A DNA stretch of 64,000 bases from Lytechinus pictus (GCF_037042905.1 NC_087257.1:16918001-16982000); one strand, 5' to 3'; positions 23,685 to 36,746 are shown, counted from the stretch's first letter. The notes: generated by a model not told the origin, from the sequence alone. Numbers and translations are program-made.

Positions 23685-24083
23685 CAGTGGCGTACCTAGG
23701 ATTTTTCAAAAAATTTGACAAGCAAAAAACATAAAATAAAAAAAAGGTGTTCAATCACAAATGAAGGATTTCGTACCAGAAAAAAATTTGACAAGCAAAA
23801 AAAAAAGGTCTTCAATCACAAATGAAGGATTTCGTACCAGAAAAAAATTTGACAAGCAAAAAAAAAAAAAAAAAAAAAAGGTCTTCAATCACAAATTTAG
23901 GATTTCGTACCAGAAAAAAATTTGAACAAAAAAAAAAAGAGCTTCAAGCTCGTCAGGGGGGGGGGGCAATAAAGGTCTTCAAGCTCGTCAGGGGGGCAGG
24001 GATACGTTCTTTGCATGGGTTGTGGCTCGTCAGGGGGGGGGGGGCAGACTGCCCCCTCTGCCCCCCCCGTAGGTACGCTAGTG
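23685..24083. mobile_element. Non-autonomous hAT element with perfect 8-bp TSD
   Basis: Left end CAGTGGCGTACCTAGGATTT, right end GTAGGTACGCTAGTG, flanked by ATCGGTAG at 23677-23684 and 24084-24091. It contains at least three 50-60-bp tandem units (TTCAATCACAAAT...GGATTTCGTACCAG...AATTTGACAAGC) and G/C homopolymers, and shares its right half with 6710-6933. No transposase. Confidence 0.9.
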
Positions 24084-24621
24084 ATCGGTAGAGTAAAATA
24101 TATAGTTCGCGCTCTAATGATATTGAGTGTTCTCAGACTTGACCCATTTTCAATCTAAACAATTAAAATCGTTTAATTAAAAAAAAAAACTTTCACTTTT
24201 TGTTTCTATTATAGTAATTAAAAAATAAGCCGATTTTATAGGCCCTATAGCCCTTAATACATCGGAACGTCGCGACGTCTCTAAGCGCTTTACAGATACA
24301 CTATTAAATTGTTATATAAAAGGGAACCATACAGTCTGAAGAAGATTTTTACTCAACAAAGAATACAAAAGAAATGCTAATGAGCCACTCGTCGATTAAG
24401 CACGGTCGTCGTATCATGAACCATTCTTGTTCACCTTTTCTGCGCAACCTGATTGACATTTACATTTCAAACTCGTCTTGCTCATTAATGCGTGAAGTGT
24501 TCGTCTCATAATACAGAGGAATAATTGAATCGTATGATGATGTAGATAAAATATCATAATTCATTTTTCTTTGATGAAAAAAAAAATGGGAAGCCCGGTT
24601 TTCTTTTCTTTTTTCTGGGAC

Positions 24622-24728
24622 GCACTGCAAAGAGAGAGAGAGATAGAAAGAGAAGGAGCGAGAATGTGGGGGACGAGAGGGAGATCTCTACCCTGCATTC
24701 TTCCTCTTCTCTCTCTCTCTTTCTTTTC
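24622..24728. repeat. Purine (GA)n then pyrimidine (CT)n tract
   Basis: GAGAGAGAGAGATAGAAAGA on the left and CTCTTCTCTCTCTCT on the right can pair as an imperfect hairpin. Confidence 0.75.
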
Positions 24729-24779
24729 CTAAATCCCTGCCCTTATATATTCTGTCTATTATCTTTCTAGCCTCAGAAC

Positions 24780-25113
24780 CACTGGCGAATCCAGGTCGGG
24801 GCACATCCGGCCAGTGCCCCCCCCCCTTTGAGAGACTTTTAGGGGGATATGCCCTCATCTATTCTGTCTATTATCTTTCTAGCCTCAGAACCACTGGCGA
24901 ATCCAGGTCGGGGCACATCCGGCCAAAACTGTTTTACCGGGTGGCCAGACTGTATCCAGCGAGTCAGCGGCCAAAAAAAAAATTTTGGGAACAAAAATTA
25001 TTGCCTGCATTTTGCATTTTGAAAATCTTTTAATTTGTTCCTTTTTCTGTTTTCTTGTCAAATTTTCCTGTACAAAAATGTCCCCCTTTTGGAAAATCCT
25101 GGATCCGCCCCTG
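24780..25113. mobile_element. Non-autonomous hAT element with duplicated left end and flank
   Basis: Left end CACTGGCGAATCCAGG, right end CCTGGATCCGCCCCTG, inverse at 13 of 16 positions. The 8-bp repeat CTCAGAAC flanks the right end (25114-25121) and both copies of the left end (24772-24779 and 24884-24891). A 112-bp tandem duplication covers host flank plus transposon start, so the element has two left termini. Minimal element 24892-25113 is 222 bp. Confidence 0.85.
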
Positions 25114-25121
25114 CTCAGAAC

Positions 25122-28100
25122 ATACAGCCTTTTTTAATTTGGCCTCCGTGATATCCAACAATAATTGCACTTTCGATCTTCATACTCTCCCATCAAAAGC
25201 CAACATGAAATCAATATCGTGACATTACTACCGTTCACTTTCACAAAAACAACCATAATTATCGGTGCACTCAAGTTTTATTTCAACCTAAAATTATATC
25301 CAAATAAAATTAGGTCTCCGATTACACGTGACAATGTAAATATGTATATAAAATGGAAGGAACTGGACGTGAGAGTAACTAGGTCTACCCCGGTCTCGCG
25401 AAAGACGAAACTTTTGCAAACACCAATGATGCGTTTTCACGAAGATCAAAACTGATTCAAATCGCTGTTAACTATGGTGAGCATTTGTCGCCATAAACGA
25501 TTAGTCTCTGACACGTCTGCAAAATGAAGCAAAATATCGGTGTATTTCTTTATTATGATTTTTTTTAAATACAGGTATCTGTAAGTACATGTAATTAAAT
25601 ATTCAGGATATGCTTTCTGTATTTAGCTTTCTGGTTTCCAGTAAATCTGTAAGACCGACATGACCAAAGTTTTCGATAGCCTTCAAGAGAATAAATCAGT
25701 TTGTGGTTAGCTCATGAGTAACTTTTCTCAAATCATCCTATTTTCAGGATACGCGGTAACTCTTTTCAAACGAAGTTATTGCGGACACTTTCCCGACATC
25801 ACACTCTGTGGTATGAAAATTCTACGAAAGAAAGACATGGAACAGAATAGGAGAATAGAAAACAACGTCAGTGATCAAATTTGGGAATCTTCTGTTCCAT
25901 TATCCGATTGCCTATCACCCGTAGGCTATCCTGTCAAATACCAATCATTATGAACCAATTATGGTGTTGCTCTTTTGCGGGTGTGACGAAAAGACTATAT
26001 CATTAAAGTAGTAAAGGAATATATTTATAAGAATACTAATCAAATCAAAAGTGATAAAGTCGAAACCTCATCGAAGATTTATCTCGAATGACCATTCTCT
26101 GCTCATGCGTAGAATGATATTCAATGGTCTGTGGATAAGCTCTGGATTTGAGAGCGGACATTATGGCACTACCGGCTTGCCATATAAGTTGAGGTCGATT
26201 TCCGCTTCCACGAACACACCCGTAGATGGTATTGGTGTATAGGTGTGGTTGTGGTGTAAGAGTAAAGCATAAAGAAAGGAGTAATGATATTGATTTATGC
26301 GACTCCATATTTCGTTTGCTCACCCGTGATGGACGGAGATAACATAGCAACAGTCCAGAGAGAAGGGGGTTAAACAATGCGTGTTTGATTTTTTGTCAAA
26401 GCTAAATAGCTTTTCATTGGTTTGGGGGTAAGACAGGTTGGGATTGACAATGAATTCTTGCTGTCAAATTTATTTAATTTGAGAGAGGCCTGGCCATGCA
26501 AGCGACATTTTGACCATCTCAGTCTCTTGGTGTTAGCCACTTCGGAATAAGCTGAGCGATTTTATTCCAGTATCTTGACTTCATCACGAATCCATCCATA
26601 TATCAATGAGCTTCATCAATGATTATTAGAGTAAGTATATGAGAATTAAAATTGGTGTATTCTGAAGAGATCGTTTCTTAATAATAATAGCGTAATATAT
26701 AAGTTATGCTAGTGACTTTTAAATATTGATATAGACATCGTAAAGTCTAAGAGTAAAAATACGAAACTCTTCACGCATGTTTTAGTGAACTTTTTTTTTT
26801 ACCCCAGGATATCAAAATATGGCGTGCAAAATGAATGGGCACATTGAAAGCAGAAGTTCGTATGGAGTGTAAATAAATTACTCTTCGCATAATTGTTTGA
26901 TTAATGTGTCAACTTCGTGACATGATTTAAATTTTCTTTCATTTGTAAGATTTGGAGTTATGTAACGTGTAAACAATTTTAAGTGATAAATTTATCTTGA
27001 ACAGACACTTTATCAAAATTATTCACACGGAAGAGGAAATAGTCGCATGAAATCAACATGCCGGTCATACAGTCAGAAAAGTACAAATTAATTATACTTC
27101 AAGTCATTGCGCATTTTAATACATAATATCTAGTACCAGAAGTATCGCCCTTTATTACTTTCTTTTCCCATAGAGTCATAGTCAATTAAGGACTCTCATT
27201 ATATAAAAGGCCGATGATTAATTTTAGTCAAATTCTTGTGCACCGTTTGTATTGCGTTTCATGTTTGCCAAGTCGTAATATCTTGATGGAAATTATACAT
27301 CAATAATCCCAGGCCAAACAGAAATTAAAACAAATAGAATCATGACAATGAATTGAGACACAATGCAAACATAATAATAAATGAATATTCTCTTTAATTT
27401 CCACTTCAACAAAATTTAAAATGTGAAGCAAAATATAAAATACAGAAAAACGGAACTTTATGTAAAGAAAAGCTTTGTTTTAGTTCCCTGCAATAAATTA
27501 CTCGTTGAAATATAATTTTTCTTCAATGAAATTCAGATTGTCATTAACAAGGTTCTACAGAATAATTTAAAAGTACTAATGGGCTCGAACTCTTTAAGCA
27601 TATACACAATGTGAAAATCTAAACAATATGTTACACTCCTGGTGTATAAAATTATTAAAAAAAAATTGAAAGCAAAGATTATATCATTTCATTGGGAGTA
27701 CTCAATTCATACTGCACATTTCTTTGTTGTATACCCATTTTGTTTTTGTTAATTTGGAGGAATCCATTTTTGACACCATGGACCCAAAACCGAAGGTTAA
27801 TGTTCGATCCAATATGAACAAATATTTCGTTTTTGTTACATGATATCTTGTCATAGAAAAGACTTGTAGCAGCTATAGATATTAAAAAATATCAAATTCA
27901 AATATAAAATTTTGACAGCATTTATCAAAATATGCAATTTATACACACTGTTAGAAACTGCAGAATTGTTTTGAATTAAATTTGTATATACCAAAGAAAT
28001 AAAAATTATTGTTTGAATTACACGGTTTTATTATAATCTTTCTATTACCATGTTACTTCGAGAAATTCTTGTAGAAGACATTTCCTGCTTAAACGTGGTA

Positions 28101-28742
28101 CGACTCTCTAAGCAACGAATCAACTCATCAAAATTACTAATGCCTGTGTCACCATATTCCCCACTGATTTGCATAATCTGGGATTCTATTGTAATCTTTA
28201 TCAAAAAAAGTTTGGTAGATCTGCTCCTGGAAATGAGGGGATTTGCATGAAAAAGTCGATCAAAATAGTGGAATAGTGTTGATTATTAAAATTTTCAATG
28301 TTTCGTTCCAAGACGCTGTGATTACCAGATTTGAAGGGATTATGATCTGGCGAACAAGAAAACTTTTTCTCGATGTTTATTAGAGCTTCAGAAGTACAAA
28401 ACGAAATGAGAAAGGAAGATATCAGTACCTTTCTCCTGAAAAAACGAAAAAACAAACAAAGAATACTCCCCTGATTGAAAAAGGGCCACTAATCTGAATA
28501 ATCATAGTGTACTTATATGAGAACCCCTTTAAGATGAATATGATTATGTGGCAGATACCTATTGAAACAGGTATGGTTGTCCTCGTTTTGAAATAAACTT
28601 CTGTATACTTCGAATAGAGGATATAAAGTATAAGCAAATCCACGACAGGCATGTGGGACACATAGATTAACTTTAACTGTATCCTTAACTCCAAATAAAA
28701 ATTTAAAATTACTTCACTCTTCCTTATGTTAAAAAGAAACAT
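25122..28742. other. Long intergenic stretch, one shared repeat
   Basis: No gene is supported. A TATA-like TATATAAAAGG at about 27200 is the best promoter-like sequence but has no attached open frame. Around 27400-27620, a block with TTCCCTGCAATAAAT and TTCAATGAAATTCA recurs diverged at 59228-59350, and both are probably one LINE 3'UTR or other dispersed repeat. The rest is AT-rich without visible structure. Confidence 0.45.
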
Positions 28743-29350
28743 TTAAAGGACAAACAATTTTATTTGAATAAAAATAGAAAAAATTAACAAACATAGCACT
28801 GAAAATTTCATCAAAATCGGATGTAAGATAAGAAAGTTATGACATTTTAAAGTTTCGCTTAATTTCACAAAACAGTTATATGCACATCCTGGTCGATATG
28901 CAAATGAGGAGACTGATGACGTCATCCACTCACTATTTTTTTTGTATTTTATTATATGAAATATGAAATATTCTAATTTTCTCCTCATTGTCAAGTGAAA
29001 CAACAATCATTCCTCCCTGAACATATGGAATTAGCATTGTTTAATACTATATGATTCAGTCAAATTGGTCCATATTGTCAAATTTGCTAAAACTGAAATA
29101 TTGTTTAATTCAAACATTAAAAAACAAAAAGAAATAGTGAGTGAGGGACATCATCGACTGTCTCATTTGCATTTCACTGAGTTGTGCATATCACTGTTTT
29201 TTTTTAAATAAGCAAAACTTTAAAATGTCATAACTCTTCTTTTACATCCGATTTTGATGAAATTTTCAGCGTTATGCTAGTTTGATTTTCTCTATTTTTT
29301 TAAAAATAATATTAAAATCAACATTTTCCTGTGGTGGACTTGACCTTTAA
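28743..29350. repeat. TTAA-bounded MITE, family R2, copy 3
   Basis: Begins TTTAAAGGACAA and ends GTGGACTTGACCTTTAA. Carries AAAATCGGATGTAAGATAAG and GTTTCGCTTAATTTCACA in the left arm and their inverses on the right. About 608 bp. Confidence 0.82.
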
Positions 29351-29541
29351 GATATATATGAAAATACAACTCGAACTTCTCACGAAGAATAGAATAAACG
29401 GACAAAAAAATGCTCTATGGTGAGGGAAATGTGATTTAAATTCCTTTTAGTATGTTAAGCCATATTTCTCACAATTTTTCTTCATTTAATTTATTAAAAT
29501 GAATTACTTATAACAGCTTTGGGATATTTGGGATACTTAAT

Positions 29542-29700
29542 GAATTTTATTTATTTATTTATTTCGTCTTTATTTAACATGGTAGCCCCATCAGTAGCTA
29601 CAATACTGTTATACTAGGAGGCCCTGCATAACAATAAAATACATATATTTAAATATACATGAAAAACATCCAATGGTGATATGAAAGATCAGTACAAGAG
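29542..29700 (-). mobile_element. LINE 3' end fragment
   Basis: On the minus strand it ends AAATAAAGACGAAATAAATA followed by further ATAA units. An AATAAA-containing 3'UTR running into a short tandem-repeat tail is the pattern of CR1/L2-type LINEs. No coding part is attached. Confidence 0.5.
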
Positions 29701-29714
29701 AATATTGGATGCTA

Positions 29715-29942
29715 CACTCTAAAAAATATTGGGTAAAAGTGCTCCATGAGGGTAATTATGTGTCCAACCAACATTGGGCATTTTTATTTATCCAGTGTGA
29801 TGGAAATTTTGCCCATTGCCGCTTATTTTTTAACCTTACTGGACAATATGCTTCCCGCATTGGGTAAAATACTGCCCAAAATTGGTTGGACACATAATTA
29901 CCCTCGTGGTGGTAAACATTTTACCCAATATTTTTTACAGTG
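29715..29942. repeat. MITE with TA target duplication
   Basis: The ends CACTCTAAAAAATATTGGGT and ACCCAATATTTTTTACAGTG are inverse with one mismatch, flanked by TA on both sides. Inner arms GTAATTATGTGTCCAACCAA and TTGGTTGGACACATAATTAC also pair. TA duplication suggests mobilisation by a Tc1/mariner-type transposase. Confidence 0.85.
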
Positions 29943-30928
29943 TACTTGTCAACGAGTAATAATAGAAAACAAATATTTACAACATAATTCATGATTACAA
30001 TAAATGTTCATCTTTGGTTAAATTATGATCAACGAAAATATCAGAATCAAAACAGTTCATTTTACATGTTTTAAGGCTTCTAACAAGACATTTGGTAGGA
30101 GCAAATCTGGTCTAAACTAGTCATATAACTTATTATACTATAATAAGCTGCTTTCAGAAATGATATTAATGAATAGTATATATCAGAATAGGATAGGTGT
30201 GATTGTATGCAATTTGTAGTCGTTTATTATAGTTACTTAATTTCTATTTCATCCATAGTAATTGCATTTATGACAGGAAAGGCATGACTTTTTTTTTGCA
30301 GTGTGAAAGATTATAAAAGTAGAAGATTGGACAGAAAGTATAACGAGAAAGATAAAGAGATGACATAGAAAGAATATAGAGAGAGTGAGAAAAAATACAA
30401 TAGAGAAAAGGGAGGAGATAAGAATACATGTATCGTCTAATATGAAAGATTGAGTTAATAACATGGCACAAGAAATGTTCTTCAATTGAAACACAAAGCA
30501 ATCACATATAATCTAATGTAACCCTAATTTAAATTTTGCAAAATAGTATAAAAAAAAAATAAAAATAAACACACAAATCAATGAGAAGCCAACATACCCC
30601 CCCTCAAAAAAAAAAAACCCAAACAAACACGAAATGATCTACTTTTATACTGCACAAAATCCTTTAAAAAAACTCAGAGAGTAACTTTAAAAATAATTAC
30701 ATTTTTTGTAAAAGTATAATCATGACAATGAAGTGATTTTTGTTTTCAATTTTTTGTATACAGATCACCTTGACAAAGCCCCCGTTTCAGGTATTGGAGC
30801 AAACCATTGGAAAAGTTAAACCCCTTGCTGCTTCTACTTAGAAACCTTTAATATATTTCCATCGAGTAAATTGAAGAACAAGATACCTGACACCTCTACA
30901 CAAACACAGACTAGACGGATGAGCCAGA

Positions 30929-32047
30929 ATGGAAACACAGTCCCCAACGGCAATCACTGATTTTGCCGTGTATGGTTCATCAGTTGCCTCTCTGAATGAT
31001 ACGACGCGATCTGATTGGCTGTGGACTCCGATCACGTGGTCATATTGGATAAGCATTCAACTCGTGGTGGCGTGCCTAGGTCTCGGCGGCAATCTTTTGG
31101 TCCTGCTCGTCCTGTTCCATAGGCGATCGTTCAAGAAGCCCACCGATATCCTCATCGGTGGACTAGCAGCTGCTGATTTCATCACGTCCATCTTCATGAT
31201 CCCTCAGCCGAAGCTGTCTGGGGCGCCGGACACAGCCCTCGGTAACGTCGCGTGTAAGCTAGTCTATTCCTCCATATTCCTCTGGATATCGATCAGTTCA
31301 TCGGTATTCACCCTTACCGCTATCGCTATCGAACGATATATCGCGGTGATCTATCCCGTGAAGTTCAAGGTATGGGTCACGCCAAAGCGGCTGGTCTATT
31401 GGTTTTCGGCGATCTGGTTACTGTCCTTTGCGATAAACTCCCGCACATTCGGGACTACGTGGGTCGATAGCACAACAGGAAAATGCAGGGTGGTGTATCG
31501 CCACTATTCTATTCAGATCGTCTTAGGTATTGTCGTGTTCTTGATCAGGTTCATATTTCCCGCCATTATCATGCTTGTCTGCTACTACCTCATAACGCGT
31601 TCTCTGCGGCAGCGGTCTAAACAATTTCAACCAAAGACGATCGGATCAGTCGATCTCCATCTGGACCAAAAACGTGCTGGTCCCTCGCAGAGTCTCCTCG
31701 CAGCCCGCAGTAAGGTCATCAAGATCATGTTCGTCGTTATCATCACGTTCATCGTCTGTTGGGCAGCGGATAGCACCGGGCTCCTGGCCTACAACGTAAG
31801 ACTGGTTGATCGTTCGTATCTCTACAGCCACTTATACCACGTCTTTGTCATCATAGCTTTCTTTAACACGTGTGCAAATCCACTCATCTATACCATCAGT
31901 TACCAAGAGTTTCGTTTGGCAGTACGGGACTTGTTCTGTGGCTCTGGAGGTGTTCGAGGATCGCTGTTCGGTAAGGATGAGGCTGGTAATACGGAGATAA
32001 ACAGCCAGAATGACGCAACGAAGAAAACGGTCTCCAGCTATATCTAA
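30929..32047 (+). CDS. Rhodopsin-family GPCR 2, single coding exon
   Basis: A 372-residue class A receptor, close paralogue of receptor 3; presumably a plasma-membrane sensor coupling to G proteins, ligand unknown. Sequon N23; motif DWLWTPITWSYW at 29-40; TM1 41-63 (GN at 54-55); TM2 72-94 with LAAAD (D83); TM3 from C109 to ERY (135-137); ECL2 C186, the likely disulphide partner; TM5 197-223; a longer, basic third intracellular loop; TM6 261-289 with CWAAD (277-281), lacking the CWxP proline; TM7 299-322 with NPLIY (317-321). The C-terminus SSYI has the S/T-x-hydrophobic form of a class I PDZ ligand. A candidate 3' splice site TTTGTATACAG ends at 30763. An upstream ATG at 30919 opens a 13-codon frame overlapping the start. 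AATAAA at 32614 is a possible poly(A) signal. Confidence 0.94.
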   Translation: METQSPTAITDFAVYGSSVASLNDTTRSDWLWTPITWSYWISIQLVVACLGLGGNLLVLLVLFHRRSFKKPTDILIGGLAAADFITSIFMIPQPKLSGAPDTALGNVACKLVYSSIFLWISISSSVFTLTAIAIERYIAVIYPVKFKVWVTPKRLVYWFSAIWLLSFAINSRTFGTTWVDSTTGKCRVVYRHYSIQIVLGIVVFLIRFIFPAIIMLVCYYLITRSLRQRSKQFQPKTIGSVDLHLDQKRAGPSQSLLAARSKVIKIMFVVIITFIVCWAADSTGLLAYNVRLVDRSYLYSHLYHVFVIIAFFNTCANPLIYTISYQEFRLAVRDLFCGSGGVRGSLFGKDEAGNTEINSQNDATKKTVSSYI

Positions 32048-33582
32048 CAACAGTTAGATGCAAATGTCTTTTTAGCGGATTGCGCCATATTGATAAGATA
32101 TTTGGTAAATCACCAACTGGTCCACAGCAGCTTCGTTTACGTCCCGTTTCGTCACATCCAACATGGTGTCATCCAAGTTCATCTACCGAACATTTGATTT
32201 AGCTGTCATTTAGCCCATTTATTATTTGTCTAATTTGCAGATGGGATACACCCCTTGCGCGTTTAAGGCTGATTTGTGTATATGGTTGGATAAACGGCAT
32301 ATGAACCAAATTCTCATTTGACTAAGTCATTGAAATATATACGAAGTGGAAATAAGATCAGCTGGGATTTAGACTAATTTACAAGAATAAGAGAGTGTTA
32401 TACTAAGTGCAGTGTAGACCGAACGACAATTAGACCAAATTGAAAGTAGACCAAACTGGTTTAGCCCATACGATATTTTTTTTAGGATATCTGATCAGAA
32501 GTCTAAGTGAATTCAAACTGTCGACTCGCCTTTTGGTAATATTTTTTTATCTTGAAATATCAATGCACTTTATAACCAGATTTCATCACCTAGGTCTGAA
32601 ATATTGATCAATTAATAAAAATATTTAGTTCTCAGAAAAGCATAATTAAACTTTAAAATAGGGTAATGTTATTTTTGTTGTTGTTGAAAGGTAGGTCAGT
32701 TAGCACAGATTTGACTCTTCAAACTGTAATTGATCTCATATGGAAAGGTTGATTATTTTGCCGTAAATAATATTCAAAGGCTCGATCATGACGATCATCG
32801 AATGGAGTTTACAAGTATTTCGGAGAGATCTTAAAATGCAAAGTGATGAATCAGTGAGAACCTCGTTATAATTGAAGTAGATAGGCTCTTATCATGCTTA
32901 TAGAAACATGTTTGAAGAGGATGTTTAAATGTAATTAATTGTAATTTTAGACCGAAGGAGATTATAATCATGAAAAAGAAATTAATAAGTACTGCGTAGG
33001 CCTACTACTAATGGTATTGTCGATGTTGTATTTACAACAATTTCTACATGATGGCTACACGTGAGGGGAGGGGGGTGGGGTAACCCCTATGTACATGTAT
33101 TTCAAAGTGATGATAAATTTAAAAAAAGGGGGGAATAAAATATGGGAACATTTAACTGGCTCAATTCTGCATGTGCTGCAAGGAGTTCGTAAGAACCCAT
33201 ACGTTATTTTACCTGTTTGTGCGTAAAATCGACTATTTTAATAAAACGTAATAGGCCTACATAGTTACTAAATGGTTCGGTTGATTATCATTCAGTCAAA
33301 TCAATTCAAGTTGGGCTTCTGAAAAATTTGGGCTAGATGCAACAGTATTGTTGACTATTTCATTTCTCCTCTGTCAGCAGTTTGATAATACATCAAACTA
33401 AACGTATTGCATCAAGCAAGTTTATAGACCTCAAAGAATAATATCTACTTTGGACTAGAAATCGTGTAATCATAAAAATAATTTCCGTAGGGAAGGTTTT
33501 TCTTTTAAATGAAAATAATGGAGCTCACTTGACCAAAATGTTGATGGCCTGATGATCTCACTTTCACACTCGACTTACCTAT
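32048..33582. other. 3' flank of receptor 2 and intergenic DNA
   Basis: Probable 3'UTR to about 32640 (AATAAA at 32614-32619), then AT-rich DNA without supported features. Confidence 0.45.
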
Positions 33583-33754
33583 CAGGGGCCGCGGAAGCGG
33601 GGGGGGGGGGGGGGGATTCAGCCCCCTTCTTTTTTTTTCAAAACCGTGTACAAAAACGTAAAAATGACCATATGATTGTGATTTTTTTGCATGGTCAGCC
33701 CCCCCCCCATTTTTGGCTCAGCCCCCCACTTTGAAAACCGTTCCGCGGCCCCTG
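33583..33754. mobile_element. Complete short element, CAGGGGCCGCGGAA family
   Basis: Left CAGGGGCCGCGGAA and right TTCCGCGGCCCCTG are perfect 14-bp inverses; inner blocks match the truncated copy at 2539-2684. 172 bp with G and C homopolymers. Flanks ATTACCTAT-like and CCTACAAT do not form a clean 8-bp duplication, so hAT membership rests on the termini only. Confidence 0.7.
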
Positions 33755-36680
33755 CCTACAATATGTAAAACAGCGTCCATGGCAAAGAAATATGGCCAAT
33801 TATGGTCAATGTTTTAAATTAATTTGCTTATCATCACAAAATGGATTGTTTCCGGCAATTGGGGCTAACAAAAAAGCGACAAGCTTAAAATAGTGTAACA
33901 TCTAAATTCTGACGCCGGTGGCTTACTTGGACTTTATTCCAAATGTTAATTTTGTGTTTTCTAAGTTACTTTGTAAGGGTGGGTGAGTGTGTGTATGGAT
34001 GCGCGCGTGAGGGTGTGCGGGATAGGGGTCAGTGTGTTTGGGAGCGTGTGTGTTAGGGTACAGTTTTTGTGTTTTTGCAAGAGTGTGTCTTCCTAGGCAT
34101 GTACCCCCCATTTACGTCATTTAAATGTGGACTCAATAAGGATTTTTATTTTTTGCAATGCATATTTAATTATTTAGGTTTTTGCTTAGTGCCATTTTCT
34201 ACATTTGGTTAGCTCTTTAGACATGTTAGATTTTTTTGAGGTTGACCTCTGCATATCATTTCTACTTCACGTGAAACGTTCTCGAGTAGTTTGTAAAAGT
34301 TGTGAATAAAATATACATCGTTTTACAATCATAGTATTTTCCCGTATCATTTTTTATGTGTGCCTTGCGGTTTTACTTCCGTTATATCATTATTATGTTA
34401 AATGCTTCAAAATAAAAACACATATTTTTTACACCATGCACTGCATTATCAAACAGGTGGTATGCCATAATCACCCAACATTATTCTTTATTCTTTTACA
34501 AGCTCAGAAGATCTGGTTGGCAAGACAAGAGTGGCTGGAATGGAGATAATTGTTATCTTATTTAAAATTTCCCCCACGAAAAAAAGCACCGTATTTTTTT
34601 CTTTACATATTTTTGGGGTTTTGTGTGATTTTTTAAAACTGTTTTATTTCTTAAATCTTTGTCATTATCTTGTAAAAGAATATAATACCACAATCATACC
34701 CCCTTAAAAACATTGCAGACCAACACTGATGAAAATATTTACTTTTTTTCAATTTAAAGGCCATGTACACAAGTTAAAATTTATGAGACTGTTGACATGA
34801 AAATGTTTTCACACAAACGAATCATTAGCCTAAAGAAGTTATACCCGTAAGTTTTCGAATTTGGTCTTAAAAGTTGCGCAAGATTTCAAAGAAAAGGGTA
34901 ATAAAGTTGTGTAAATATTGTTTGTGCATAGACCTGTTACCTTGCCTGTAGCCTTGGGTTAAAAATGATAACAAAGTGAGAAAAAACTAAAGCAAAACGC
35001 TTATTTTTTTCTCTTTTTTTTTGGGGGGGGGGTATAAAAAACAATTATGTCCAAAAATAAGAAATAAGGTTAAAAATATTAATTTTTTAGGATTTTTCAA
35101 AAGAAGTTTTATAAAAAATAAAATAATAATAAGGTAAGTGAATTTTGAATTTTAGCAATATATTCTTTTTATAACAGTTACACACATACTATCATGAATA
35201 TGCAGTAGATGGGCTAATAATGTCATGTCCTGACTTACCTATTTCACTACATGAAATTACATTTCTTTCAACTTTTAAAGCGCGTGTAATACATGTCTCC
35301 TTTGTAATAAAACAAGTTTTAGCAATGATGATATTACACTTCAGCAGTAAAGTTAATCCTAATGTTACACTATAGGAGAAAAAAAACCAAAATGAATAAA
35401 ATTCCAAACAATATGGATGTTGGGTTGAATATATTTTCACTCGAACATTATGAAGCCGGAAATATTAGTGTTAAATTAAACCCGAACTAATGTGATTCTT
35501 TGAAAAAATTATTGTCCTCGTTGAGAGAGCTCTAAAGGGTGCATAGAATCTAATGAAACTAAGAATGAGGACAATTATGGTCTAATGGGAAATATCAAGT
35601 ACTTATTAAGATCGAAATGCACTTACTATACAGAAAGAAACCTATTATTGACCTAATTAAATTTTATCCTAGCTTGCTCGAATTCTTATTTTGAAAAGGA
35701 ATCAAGGTCTTAGGTTTTATTATTTGTAATGACTTTGCAATATTTTTATTATCAATAGATTAATGAATAAATTTATGATGAAGATGAAAATACAATATAG
35801 ATGTAGATAATAATTAATTATGCCGACTTAAGCAGGATTAGGGAAAGTAAGTGGAGGATTCCATTATGTTACAAAGCGAGGGAAAAGGTTAGTTAGAAAA
35901 CTACTTGAATATCATACAATTAGGAATATAGAAGTTGAATTCAACCGTGACCAAGGGTATCATAACTGCTTCAAAAGTTTTTGAACTCTTTACTTTTGTA
36001 AAAATATAAAAAAGAAAGAAAGAAACCTGATAGGATGGTAAGACTGTCCAATAAGAATTTAATGCCAAATTGCAATCCACTAATAATTTATACACCAGTG
36101 AAAATGGGGGCGGCCACAGGTTTTGTGCACAATAATGCTATTTATAATGCTACACACAGTCACACCCGTTAAACCGGCTCCAAATGACATATCATTGGTC
36201 AGTTTGGGGCGGGTTTCCTGGGTGCGACTGAGCATCACTGACTCGTGTACGAAATGGAATAAATTTGTATGCATCCCGACCTTGACCGGTTACCAGCAAA
36301 TCGTCAAACTCACACACAATCGCTCCAAGATACTTGCTATACACAAGAGTGTGTGTTCTCGCTTTCATGCGTTAGAACGTAAGTTTTCTTATCTGCTAAT
36401 ACAGAGGTGTGTGTGTGTGTGAGTTTGAAATATTTCTGAATGTATATGTGGGATTAATGTGTGTGTTTCCTATGTGGGTTTGTAACGACCTACTTTTGGG
36501 GTACATTTTATTTAATTTTACCGGCCACCAACCGGGGACGTCGGACGTCCCCGGTCAAAATAACCGTGTCGATCAACTCTTTTAAACCGTTTCAAATATT
36601 AAATTCATGATTGTAAAAAAGAAAGTCCAATTTGGCCATCATTTCGATAAAATATTTTGAAAAAATTTGCGTTTAAGATG
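33755..36680. other. Intergenic with relics of transcribed or MITE-like repeats
   Basis: A GT-rich microsatellite lies at 33978-34090. The block 34758-35300 (AAAGGCCATGTACACAAG..., CATGAATATGCAGTAGATGG, ATACATGTCTCCTTTGTAAT) carries R1-like inner motifs and is probably a diverged relative. Nothing else recognised. Confidence 0.4.
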
Positions 36681-36689
36681 TTGACGTTG

Positions 36690-36746
36690 CTGGCCGTCCA
36701 TAGTTGTTGATCGGATCAATCGCAACTCTTTGTAAGACGGGACCCT
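36690..36746. repeat. Right-end fragment of the GGCCCCGTCTTACAAAG MITE
   Basis: GGATCAATCGCAACTCTTTG then TAAGACGGGACCC matches the right end of the elements at 8740 and 59410. No matching left end was found. Confidence 0.65.

Noticed and set aside
27196..27210. TATATAAAAGG as a promoter
   Set aside because: Good TATA match, but no transcript start or gene can be attached in AT-rich DNA, so not listed as a regulatory feature.
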